A stretch of 64,000 bases of DNA from Chlorops oryzae (taxonomy: Eukaryota; Arthropoda; Insecta; Diptera; Chloropidae): contig CM035807.1 of assembly GCA_020466095.1 (NCBI GenBank), forward strand, positions 40,868,496 to 40,932,495, written 5' to 3'. Below are positions 21,631 to 32,439 of this stretch, in pieces (position 1 is the stretch's first letter; every line of letters begins with the position of its first letter). The position numbers and the translations under genes were made by a program. The notes beneath the pieces were generated by a model. The model saw nothing but the letters and a program-made list of their open reading frames with translations, searched no databases and had not been told where the DNA came from.

Positions 21631-24600
21631 TTGATAGTGGCATTGGCGTTCCTTCATGGAGACACATGTCCTCAGGTCACGGTAGATCAGCTTGTTGCCT
21701 ATGCAAGTGAGAGCAGAGTGGAGCTGATTCTCGGCTGTGATGCGAACGCCCATCACCTGATATGGGGCAGCTCTAACATTAATTCAAGAGGTGAGTCGCT
21801 ACTAAATAATAGTCTATCTCTAGATCTAAATATTGGCAATGAAGGCAATCTTCCAACCTTTGTGACGCAAGCGAGAGGGGAAGTCCTAGATCTCACTCTT
21901 ACAACTTCCATTGCAAAAACTCTCGTAAACAATTGGCGAGTCTCTTCCGAGCCCTCATGCTCAGACCACAGGCATTAAAGGCTGAACCTCGGAAATCAAG
22001 CTCAAACTGAAATATAATTTAGACCTTAGTGTCAAACTGATTTTTACAGATACTCCAAAACTCAGTCTCACACTCATTAATTATTCAGTAGAAAGAATAG
22101 AATCCATAGGCAAAATGGAGCAGGCCACTTTATATGTAAATAAACTCATAACAAATGCCTATGAAAACAACTGTCCAGTGAAGACTTAGACTTTAAGGAG
22201 GAAGACACCATGGTGGAACAGTCATCTAAAGCATCTTAAGAGAGAGGTAAGGAAACTTTTAAACATAGCCAGAAGGGACAATGACTGGCAGGCTTATAGC
22301 TAAGAAATAAGAAAAGGAAGGTCGGCTTCTATCGACACTCTTTCGGATGCTAACGGTCGAAAGACTTCATGCCAGAGAGAGGCGCTGGAACTACCTACAG
22401 AAACCCACTTTCCGGGTGTGACGATCATACTGGAGGACGTAATACCAAATACAGAATTGCCAAGACAGCGATATTTGGGCTTTGTCGAGCTCTATATGCT
22501 CGTCGCAAACAGTGGAATGGGCAATAAGTAGATTCAAGCGATACGAAGCGGCGGGAGCAGACAATATATTTCCCGCCCTGCTGCAGAAAGGAGGACGGGT
22601 ACTTTTATCCTTTCTAAGGCGAATCTACTCTAGCAAGTTGGCATATGGCTACGTACCAAAAGCATGGACGACGGCCAACGTGGTCTATGTTTCCAAACTA
22701 GCAAGAGCAGACAACCACAATCCTGAATCATTCAGACCAATAAGCTCTGTGCCGTTTGCACTGAAGGGTTTAGAGAAATTCTTTGATCGATACATAAGAG
22801 AAGACATCTTGAGGATAACTCCTCTAAAGTCAGGTAAATGCGCATATCGAAAGGGAAGATCCCCAGAAACGGCTCTATTGTCCCTGGTTCGAACTATTGA
22901 AGACACCCTTCAGTCAAAGGAAATCTGTCCAATAGCTTTTCTGGAAATAGAAGGAGCCTTCAATAACACAATATTTGAAGCCATGAATACGGCTCTTGGA
23001 CACTATAATGTTCCCAAAACCACAGTCAACTGCATTTAGGCGATTCTGGAAAGCAGAAGCATAAGATTTAAACTAAGAAATACGGAAATTACAACGACCA
23101 CAGCCAGATGCTGCCCCCAAGGAGGCGTTATGTGCCCACTATTATGGTGTCTGAATGTGGACGAATTTCTTTGCTCTCTGAAGCCAATTCCGATGACCTA
23201 GCAGTAATTGTAATTGGTAGGGACGGAAGTATTATATCCGACCTTATGCAATCGGCAATGAGGTTGATAGAAAACTGGTGCCAACGAAGGGGATTTTCTG
23301 TCAACCCTGACAACACCAATGTTGTTCCTCCTTTTAACCTTAAAAAAGAAATACCACCTTAAACAGCTTGTGATTTATGGTAAATCATTCAATACATAGA
23401 AAAGGTCAAATACCTAGGGATACCTCTAGACCAGTGATTGCCAAACCCACACAACGATACTTCTGCTTCGTATTTTAATGTAACGCTGTGTCAAAACAAA
23501 AATTTCAGAGAAAATATAAATCAAAAATTTTTACTGATTTTCAGGGAACTAACAGAATTTGGACATTAGATTAGAGAATTGTTCACTTTCCAAAAAATAT
23601 TTATACTCCTACTTCGAATAAAAAAATAAATTTCTAAATTTTTAATTGTTTTTTTAATAGCTCCAAATACGGTCTGAAGAATGCACTATTATAAAAATGT
23701 TTTAGTTTTTCTTCATAGCTACGTTCTTCCATATACAAAATGTACCCATGAAAAGCAATATTTTATTGCTGCTATGTCTTTTTTAGGGTGTAAGCATAAA
23801 ATAAAAGGCAAGCGAATACACCCTTCCCGTTAGACAGTTTTCATATGACTGAATTGAATGAAATGACGAAAATTCCAATGAAGGAAATCTAAAATTTCTA
23901 GAAAATATGCGACACTAACCTGCTCGCTCGACATTTGACAACAGACTAATGTTCGTTTTTCAACTTCGGCTTAACACGTATAGAAGCACTTACACAAATG
24001 CGTTGCCCGCGGGCATTCCGCTGCCAATCACTGCTCTGCACTAAAAATTTAGCTGGAGTTTCCATATTGACAAACTGGCAAAAAAAGGAGCGAATGCACT
24101 TTATATCATAAAAAGTCTCTGTGGCACAAATTGGGGAATGCAGCCGCAATGGCTTCTCGGACTATATTCCGTGATCACATACCCACTGAGTACCTACGGA
24201 CTCCGTAGTACGGAGCACTGGTCTGATGGAAGAAAACCACGGAGAAACAACTGTCACTAATTCCAACTGCTAGCCAATTTCAGTATCGCAGGTTGTATGA
24301 GAACCACTCCATCAGTAGCACTGCACACCATGCTACACATGCTGCCACTGTAGTTGGAGGTACAGAAAACTGCAATGCTGGCTCTACACAGATTGTTTCA
24401 CTTGGGCTCTGTGAAGGTCAAACCGACTCCAATGGGGCATCTATCTTTGTTAGAGAAGAGGAGGAATAATAAAGACTTTACGACGCCGCTTGATTAAATT
24501 TTGCTTTTATATTCTCTAGATAAGAAATATAATATCGTAATACCGGAAAGGGAGAGATAAAATGAAAACACGGATCTAAGACTGAGACTGGACCCGGAGC

Positions 24601-24925
24601 GGGAGTTCATAGCTCAGGGTAAGGGGGAAGTGTAAGTCTTGGGGTGTACGCAACGGTCTTCCAAGCAGAAATGTTTGCAATCAACCTATGCATCAGACAC
24701 CTTATAACAGGATGGAAGGGAAAACCATTTTCATAATGACAGACGGCCAGGCCTTACAGTCACACACAGTGAACTTGAAACTAGTATGTGCCAATACTTT
24801 GCGTCAGTAGATTGCATTACATTCGCAAACTCAAAGTTCCAAGATAAAGCAACCCGGATTTGGTCGCGCTGAGCTGGTAAAACATGAACCGAAATATTCT
24901 TTCCAAGATACACTGACGGATAACG
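21631..24925 (+). pseudogene. LINE ORF2 remnants: endonuclease, RT, RNase H
   Basis: 21631-21978 gives the C-terminal half of an APE-type endonuclease (GCDANAHHLIWGSSNIN, EVLDLTLT, SDHRH). 22482-23039 gives the RT fingers and palm (AAGADNIFPALLQ, FRPISSVPFALKGLEKF, KGRSPETALLSLV). The frame then breaks, but CCPQGGV near 23108 and KVKYLGIPLD at 23400-23430 follow in order. After the MITE, about 24050-24170 gives WSFHIDKLAKKGANALY, then SIAGCMRTTPSVAL. 24640-24900 has an RNase H-like stretch (VFQAEMFAI). The YxDD box is damaged. RNase H downstream of RT favours the I/LOA group over R1 or RTE. It is long dead, with many stops. Confidence 0.8.
23432..24033. mobile_element. hAT-type MITE, 602 bp
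   Basis: It begins cagtgattgcca and ends, inverted, cagtgattggca. It is flanked by 8-base near-duplicates, ctctagac (23424-23431) and ctctgcac (24034-24041), the hAT size. It splits the LINE between the LGIPLD motif and the HIDKLAKKG motif. No transposase inside. Confidence 0.75.
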
Positions 24926-24942
24926 CTCGAACCCTTCGAACA

Positions 24943-24947
<5 letters not shown>

Positions 24948-25038
<91 letters not shown>

Positions 25039-25162
25039 ATTAGGGCGGGTCGATTTATTTTTCGACAATTTCCCTATGATTTCCGTTTTCTATGGGTTAT
25101 TTCAAGAAAATTTGCCCAAGGAACCATACCATACCATACCACTTCCTACAAATCGAACCGGG

Positions 25163-25235
<73 letters not shown>

Positions 25236-25265
25236 ATATGCAGAAAAATATGATTATATATATAT
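24948..25265. repeat. TA dinucleotide microsatellite, split by a MITE
   Basis: Long (ta)n tracts at about 24948-25040 and 25166-25265. The long Tyr-Ile reading frame here is just the microsatellite translated. Confidence 0.95.
25041..25165. mobile_element. Tiny MITE inside the TA tract
   Basis: The left end tagggcgggtcgattt and the reverse complement of the right end, tagcccggttcgattt, form an inverted repeat of 16 bases with three mismatches around about 93 bp. The TA-rich surroundings are an obvious target for TA-specific insertion. Confidence 0.6.
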
Positions 25266-25542
25266 ATCGGTTTTAAAGTTTTGGTGGTTTTTTTATAGTT
25301 TCTACGTAAAAACTCTGTAGAAACCGATTCTTAGGTTTATATTGCCCATTGTCCTTAAAAATCCTTGAAAACCCTTCATTACGAAGCCAGTTTTCAAAAA
25401 TTTGTGTCTTAAAAACTATTTGAGATAGAAAGATGAACCACATGGCTAAAGATAGCTTATATAACAGGGAATGTAAAATTTAATTTCCACTAAGAAACAT
25501 TTTTGAACAAAAAATTAAATAGATATTGGATAAATTTTTCAG
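25266..25542. other. Non-coding spacer
   Basis: Nothing recognised before the LTR of BEL element A. Confidence 0.5.
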
Positions 25543-25999
25543 TGTGTTCATATCTACATAAACATACATATTCACGTCTGTTCATATCTACATATAAGTA
25601 CATATAAATTCACGTCTTTGGACTCAGCTTACGTAAATAAATGCAAAAGCAAAACTGAATTTAGATCATAAATTTCGAGTTATGTTTACAATGCAAAATT
25701 TTGCGTATTTTTCGTTTAATAGATCAAACTACACGAAAATCAAAGTACTATTTAGCATTTTTCAATCAATAAATTTCGAACTCTTATTATGCCGCTTTAG
25801 CTTAATATTTGTATAAAAACAATGTTATCTAAAAATAAAATCACTCTTTCAACAGCAATCATTCTGTGACGATTGATTGAAAAGAGACTGACTCGGTTAA
25901 AGTTCCGTTTGCCAACCAACTACAAAAAATGGTCTGCAGTTCAGTTTAAGTGCTGTTATTGCTATTCTTAAAGCAGTGCAAAGGAGCATTTGCTAAACA
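25543..25999 (+). repeat. LTR of BEL element A (forward)
   Basis: Starts tgtgttcatatctacataa or within a few bases of it, and ends gcatttgctaaaca, immediately before the primer-site stretch. The inverted copy at 29508-35441 gives the same end (tttgctacaca). Confidence 0.7.
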
Positions 26000-26179
26000 T
26001 TTTGGTGACCCCGAGTCTTGTGTTTGGCACAAGACTTCATCGAAACACTAAAATTGTAGTTCCAGTAGCAACACGGAGGAACCAAAAATCCTTAGAAAGA
26101 GAGATTAGCTATCTCAGTCAAGTCGACTTGGACTAGAAGACATCATTGGATTTAACTTGCACAAGTTCGAAACAACACA

Positions 26180-29100
26180 ATGGATTCGTTCGAGAAACTT
26201 GTAGAAAAACAAAAGGAAACCGGCACGAACATTGAAGTTATTATTAGAAACTTTAAGAAAGATTGAACCGTTAGAAAGGATACGAAGTATTTCACGGAAC
26301 GCCTAAGACGCTTAGAGGTCTAAATTTGAAACAATCGACAACCAAATATGATTGCTGGAAATTTAACCGATAAACCACGAATACTTCACTAAAGATTACT
26401 ATAGCTCAATACTAAACATAATGCAGCAATATACAGAAGTATTCAAGGCAGTCAATCAAGAAAGAAACACCAATGGAGAGTGACGGAAAAGCTCAGCAAA
26501 ATAAGTCAACAAAGTAAGAAAACCAAACAGTGGTTCAAGAGCAACAAGTAGTTCCCGGTGAAATGATAAAGTTACTCCGCAGGCAAAAAATAATTATGTC
26601 ATCGTTAATACGCTTACTTTAGGACAGTTTTTCAAAGAAAGACATGCTAACTGCCAAAAAATTATGGGAAAATATTGAAAATATTCATTTTTAATTATAC
26701 GAAATTAATAATGATCCAGCCACATAAGGTTACGACACAGATGAGTTTCTTTTGTTAGAAAATATGGTGAGAAACATGTTGAAAACTGTTAACAGCGACT
26801 CATCAGGACAACAAGTAAGTACAAGAATCAATTCCAATGCCAAAATTAGCCATCCCGAAATAAGATGGTAACCACATCAAATGGCAAGAATTGTACGATT
26901 TTTTCACCTCATTAATAGTGCTCCACCCAATGGCAAGAGTTCAGAAGATTTGGTACCTCAAAATACACTTGATGGGTGTCCGTTTTTGCCGCTGCCGCTA
27001 CGAAGCTTAATCCCACCAGCGGCGAAAAAACAGGAAAAAGGAGGGCAGCACTTCGAGCCCAGCTGCTCACCACTTTTCCCCCCGGGCTTGACTGGCAACA
27101 CCGGTGGGTTTTAAAATATTCCAAAAGAACAGTTGCAAATGAAACACGTCCGCGATTTTATACCACGTTCCGATTTAAAATACGAGTCAGTGAAGTGTAT
27201 TGTGAAGTGCGGGCCGCGTTCGCGACACCCTTTTTTTCTCCAATAATCGTCGGTAAATTTGCCACGGGACTCTTTTAAAACCCACGAAACCAACAGCAAT
27301 CAACGCAGAAACAACGCCAACCACAACAGCAGCAGAAACAACAACAGCCTCAGCAGCAGCAACAGTCACGACAGAACCACGACACCAATCCGTCTGACGC
27401 CACCAGTCAAAGGTACGAGCTTTTATTTCATCTACATACGATTTCCCTTTGCCCCATTTGGGTGGCAAGACCAATAAATCTTTACGGGCCCAAACAATGG
27501 GGGAGGCCTCGAATCTTATTATGCACTTTGCAGTCACTGGGGAAAACTTTGATGCAGCATGGGCAATGGTTGTAGATCGATACAACAACAAAAGAGTTCT
27601 GGTTCGAAAATTAATTCAAGGATTGGTCGACACACCAACAAGAGCATCCAGCGACAATTTTACGGAGCTTCATGACAGAACGCAAAAATGTCTACTAGCA
27701 CTAAAAAAATCTGAAGGTCGACACCTCAAGCCGGGATCCTCTACTGCTACATGTGCTATTAAAAAGCTTAGATCAAGCAAAACACCTTTGATATGAGCAA
27801 TGCCTTTCAAATCCAAGAGAAGTTCCAACAATTAAAGATTTCTTACAATTTCTGAAAAGAAATTTTCAATCGTTAGAAGCAATATGTGGACAGGACAAAT
27901 CAGAAAATTGAAAAGCAAAGACTTGCACATCCTTAACTTCAGAGCGTGTCGATAGCTCCTGTGGAGTTTGTAGGAATGGTAAACATCCATTGTTTTCATG
28001 GAAAAATTCTTGCAGTTAACACCACCAGAACGACTGCAGTTTGTGCAAAATAATAAACTGAGCTGCAATTGCATGAAAGCTGGACACCGCACAAATGGCT
28101 GCACTTGAAGAAGTTGCATGAAATGCAACATAAAACACAACACGCTACTACATCTGGAAAATTCAACACAGAAGAAAACCAACTCCGGAACGGAATCAAG
28201 CAAGGCGAAAAAACAGGCAGAAAGCAATTCATCACCTGTCATGGAAACAACACAAAATCCTAGAGAAGCAACATCATTGACCACATCGAAGCCTTCTGCA
28301 GCAAACAACTACGTTTTTCTCAGCACTGCAATGATAATTGTCCAAGCTAAAGGCGCTGAAGTCAAATGTCGAGCAATAATCGACTCTGGCTCACAACTCA
28401 ATTTCATCACAGAGCGGCTGATCAAACGCCTTGTGACACAACTCACACACAACTAACTTCAATGTCAATCACCGAAATTGGGTCAAGTAATGCAAAGGTT
28501 CAGCACAGAGTGAGCAATCCACTCAAGAATCAACAAGTTCAATACCAGGCTAGAAGTGGCAGTAGTGCCCCACATAGTCTCACCTCAACCATCGCAACTT
28601 TTGGACATCAAATATTGGCTGATTCCCAAAAACATCCAATTGGCATATCCACCATTTAATCGCACTGATAAAATTGATGTTTTATTAGGTGCCGAATTTT
28701 ATCATCAACTCTTGTCAATTGATGAGATCAAATTAGCACACGGCCTTCTTACGTTACAAAATACGGTATTTGGATGGATCATATGAGGAAAAGTGAAAAC
28801 GCGCTCTTATCAACAGCAACATGTGGCATATGTCTAGATGAAACCATTAGGTTAGAAGATGTCATTGCCAGGCTATTGGAACTGGAAGATGTGACAACTG
28901 CCCAAAAACCTCTTTCAATTCCAGAAAAACAATGTGAAGCTCACTTTGCCCATAACCATACGGTGAATGAAAATGGGAGATACGTTGTCAAACTGCCATT
29001 GTGTGAAAATCCTGATGCACTAGGTGACTCTCATGAAGTAGCGTTTAACCGTCTTCTATCTCTGGAGCGCCGACTGATGAAAAATCTCGAAATCAAGAGC

Positions 29101-29485
29101 CAATACATCAGTTTCATGGAAGAATTCGAAGCTTTGGGGCATATGACTCAAATTGACGTCACCTCACTAAATGATCCGAAATATTTAATCCATCATCACT
29201 GGATCCTGAGACCAGAAAGCCTGACAACAAACTTGCGAGAGGTATTCGACGCTTCAGCAGAAACTACGACGGGCATGTCGCTGAATGACTTGACGCAAAT
29301 TGGGCCCACGGTGCAAAGCGAGCTGTTCTTCCCCTTAGTCCGTTTTTGAATGCCTCGTTTCGTTTTCACCACAGATCGAGAAAAAATGTATCGAAAATTG
29401 CTGATACACCCTGAACATAGGAAATTCCAACTTATAATCTGGATGAATGATCACGACCAGCCAATAAAATATTACCCGCTGAATA
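26180..29485 (+). pseudogene. BEL element A Gag-Pol remnants, truncated in RT
   Basis: The frame starts near ATG 26180 (MDSFEKLVEKQKE) and decays quickly. Gag DUF1759 motifs flank the solo LTR: YLKIH before it, then EASNLIMHFAVTGENFDAAW and ELHDRTQKCLLALK after it. Zinc-knuckle remains lie near 28060-28150. An aspartic protease site, AIIDSGSQLNFITE, lies at about 28374-28415. A GAEFYHQLL motif at 28690 leads into the N-terminal RT region (28774-29349: NGRYVVKLPL, FNRLLSLERRLMKN, HHWILRPES). After a frame change, FTTDREKMYRKLLIHPEHR follows. The chain ends at KYYPLN (about 29485). The RT catalytic box, RNase H and integrase are absent. Confidence 0.8.
26977..27496 (+). repeat. Solo LTR (520 bp) of a Pao-type element inside gag
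   Basis: Starts tgtccgtttttgccgctgcc, ends gcccaaaca, and is flanked by ATGGG at 26972-26976 and 27497-27501. Outside it, the gag frame reads straight from YLKIHLM into GEASNLI. The start resembles the LTR of element C (tgtccgtttttcgccgcagc). The CAG/CAA-rich stretch at 27290-27400 is therefore LTR sequence. Confidence 0.85.
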
Positions 29486-29507
29486 TGATCACGTCGGGGT
29501 CCCCATA

Positions 29508-29747
29508 TGTGTAGCAAATACTCCTTTGCACTGCTTGAAGAATCGGAATAACAGCACTTAAACTGAATTCCGGATTATTTTATGTAGTTGGTTGACAAAC
29601 GACACTTTAACCGCGTCAGTCTCTTTTCAATAAATGATCACAGAATGATTGCTGTTGAAAGATTGATTTTACTTTCAGAATACATTGTTTTTATACAAAT
29701 AATAAGCTAATGCGAAAAAATTAGAATTCGAAATTTGTTGATTAAAA
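29508..29747 (-). repeat. Inverted LTR of element A, first part
   Basis: Reverse complement of the region corresponding to about 25740-25999. It continues at 35268-35441 after the element B insertion. Reversed primer-site sequence lies at 29487-29507. Confidence 0.8.
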
Positions 29748-29752
29748 AATGC

Positions 29753-30153
29753 TGTTGGCGGAATCATCCAGACTTAAATCTAACTAGCTTTTATTAAAAG
29801 TGGCAACACAGTGAGCTTGTTCCGTTATTTTTGTTATTCTCATTTTCATATTGTATTGAATTACTTTGGTTATTGTAACCCTATTTTTGAACTGGCAGTA
29901 GTCCAAAGGTCGCCAGTGAGTGTTAGACTATTTTTTCTTAAAGCTCTCTCGAAACGCTTGCACGCGCAAAGACTAAATATTTGATTGAAATACCTTTTGC
30001 TTGAATCACTAAATAATTAAACTAAACTATTGAACTTTTTCTAATGTAATAAATTAAAACGAGTGCTCTTAAAATTTGGTTTTAATTCACGCGGCTACTC
30101 GCATTAAAGCAGGCGACCAGTTCACCGGAAACGTGAACATTATTAAAATAACA
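29753..30153 (+). repeat. Element B 5' LTR
   Basis: 401 bp. Pairs with 34867-35267; visible differences include gaactggcagtagtccaaa against gactcgcagtagtcaaaa. Confidence 0.92.
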
Positions 30154-30184
30154 TTCTTTAAGAAAAAATATACTGACTTTCAAA

Positions 30185-32345
30185 GTGAAAGCGCGAAAAC
30201 TTAACTCGTTTAGTGCGATATCAAGAAAAATAATGAACCATAATTGTAAAAAATGTGAGGAATCAGACAATGAGTCGATGGTGCAGTGCGACAGTTGTGA
30301 CTGTTGGTACCAGTATAATTGTGTTGGAGTGGACAGTAACATAGCTGACGTAAGTTGGAACTGCGTTGAATGCAGATCCAGAGAGCCAGTTACCAATGTG
30401 CGGTTACAAGAACCTATTCCAACCAGTGCGGCCAACGTGGCAAGGGCTCTGGCTTCTTCGTCGCCGATAACGGGATCTTCACGCGAAAAACACGTGAGGA
30501 TCACGTTGCCAACGCCAATAACAACGTCACATACTATCCACGAAGAATGTTCGCGAAAACAAGTAGAGACGCCATTTTGGACGGCACCCATTACTTCTAA
30601 CGTTCCATTTCCATCATTCCAATTAACAACAGCAGGAACATCCGTTATACCTTCGATGGGTGCTTACACAAATGCATTCTCAATCGCTTCTGCAGAGAGA
30701 GCATCAATAGTGACGTCATCACTCTCCTCACAGCAAGCTAACGCAATTAAAATGTGCGGTGATAACGGAGCAGCAACTAATTCGTCGAGAATGGCACGAG
30801 GAACGCCAAAACAACAAAACGAAGAAAATCTCGCTAAACAAAGAGATTTGGAATTAAAACAGAGACCTCCACGCCATAGAAAAATTTTTCTCGCTCACTT
30901 CACACGTATGCCTTACGCTCTTTCTTTATTCGGTAGCAATCGCCCGACGAAAACACTTCGAGCGGATCTGCGCAACTTTTTTTTAAAAAACACTTAAAAA
31001 ATATTTTATCTTTGGGTTATATGTGGGAAGTCATTTAAAACAAGGAATGAATCTTTTTTAAGAAAACATGTTGAAGTCAACATTCTGAGTTCAATAAAAT
31101 CCATGGCTTGGAAAGGGAAAAGGTTTTTAAAGATAAAAAAGAATCTGTATTGCAAAAATTTAGACTGTAGATTTCAAGAATCGAAGAAATAGAAAATGTA
31201 AAAGTAGCTAAAATAAAACAAAATGATTTAAAAATGTCTTTGTCTAACTTTATTTCGTATGATATTGTCAAATATGGTAGACCTTTTTCAGATGGAAAAT
31301 TTTATTGAGCGCACGCAATTAGTCTTGAAATTTTTTTCAGCGCATTCGCTCTCTTGCTCACTAACACAAATGCCTTTCCCATTTTGGAGATGCCTGAATT
31401 AAAACGTCTGGAAGAGGAGCTAAACTTGCAGCAACAATTCTTAGCCCGGAAATATGAAATATTATCACAAACAAGTGCAGCAACAAGTGAAACACCGTTT
31501 ACGCCAGCACACGCAAGTTTTTTTAATACTCAAACGCCAATCACAACCCAACTGGCTGCGCGTCAGGTAATACCGAAGCAGCTCCCAAGTTTTAATGGTG
31601 ATCCAGAAGACTGGCCGATCTTTGTAAGCAGTTTCGAGAATAGTACCGCGGTGGCCGGCTTTTCCGATGCAGAGAATCTCGTGCGGTTGCAGAACAGTTT
31701 GAAAGGTAAGGCACGCGATCTAGTGAAAAATAAGTTGTGTCTTCCATCCATGGTTCCTGAAATCATTTCGTCGCTGCGTATGTACTTCGGAAGACCGGAG
31801 CATATCCTAGAGCGTGCCATATACAGAGCTCGAAACATGCCAGCAGTAAAAACAAATTGGAATCCCTTATCATTTTGCGCTTGGCGTTAGAAATATTTGT
31901 GCCACAATGGAGAGTTGCAACATGCACATGCACTTGCACAATCCATTGCTTGTAAAAGAGCTGTTAGAAAAACTTCCAAACAATCATAAACTGAACTGGG
32001 CTATGCATTTAAAAGACGAAAGCGTACCGATAGTGAAGAGTTTCAGCGATTGGCTTTACATATAGCCGAAGCAGCGAGCACAGTCGTCAGTTTAGCGCCA
32101 AAAAAATTAACTCTTCAGTGAACACACACATTGTGACGGAGACGAATGAAACGGGCCGTAAATGTCCGATTTTGTGAAAGTGGAAGTCACAAAGTGGCTG
32201 GAATGCGAAACTTTTCTTAAAGCAACTTTAGATCGTCGTTGGGGACTACGTAGAGTCGAGGCGTTTATGCCGGCGTTGTCTCGGTACACATCGAAAACGG
32301 TGCTACATAAAAAAGGCTTGTGAAAAGGATGGATGTGTAGCGAGA
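30185..32345 (+). pseudogene. Element B Gag: PHD-like finger, DUF1759, zinc knuckles
   Basis: The first frame (30185-30997) starts with a PHD-like zinc finger (CKKCEESDNESMVQCDSC, then NCVGV and WNCVEC), followed by a Ser/Thr-rich linker and a charged stretch. The usual ligand His of the finger appears as Gln (CDCWYQYNC). A foreign insert follows (about 30990-31310). Gag resumes at 31354-31890 with a coiled coil (LKRLEEELNLQQQFLARKYE) and the DUF1759 core (PSFNGDPEDWPIFVSSFENS, NSLKGKARDLV). It continues, frameshifted, through about 32330 with a final zinc-knuckle remnant (CEKDGCVARHHQLLH) near 32320. Several frame changes show it is dead. Confidence 0.8.
30990..31310 (+). pseudogene. hAT-like transposase fragment inside element B gag
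   Basis: A plus-strand frame reads ICGKSFKTRNESFLRKHVE (BED zinc-finger-like). After a slip, VKVAKIKQNDLKMSLSNF and YDIVKYGRPFSDGKFY follow, which resembles the N-terminal half of hAT transposases of the GTF2IRD2/ZMYM kind. It separates two gag blocks, and loosely similar sequences flank it (ctcgctcact near 30892, ttgctcact near 31352). No inverted ends were found. Tentative. Confidence 0.4.
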
Positions 32346-32439
32346 CATCATCAACTACTTCACCGAGATGGTATCAAGCGATCCGAGTCAAATGCGTCAT
32401 CGAAGTCTGAACATTAAACTGATACAACCGACGATCAAA

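Larger units (their letters stand above)
21560..24945 (+). mobile_element. Degenerate LINE of the I/LOA type
   Basis: The remains of a non-LTR retrotransposon run from the endonuclease through reverse transcriptase to an RNase H-like part. They are interrupted at 23432-24033 by a hAT-type MITE and end at a TA microsatellite. No ORF1 or poly(A) tail is recognisable. Confidence 0.8.

Noticed and set aside
24947..25276. 109-residue frame of alternating Tyr-Ile
   Set aside because: Translation of the TA microsatellite.
27259..27477. Asn/Ser/Gln-rich frame with CAG/CAA repeats, resembling a host-gene 5' exon
   Set aside because: It lies within the solo LTR defined by the ATGGG duplication and tgtccg...aaca ends.
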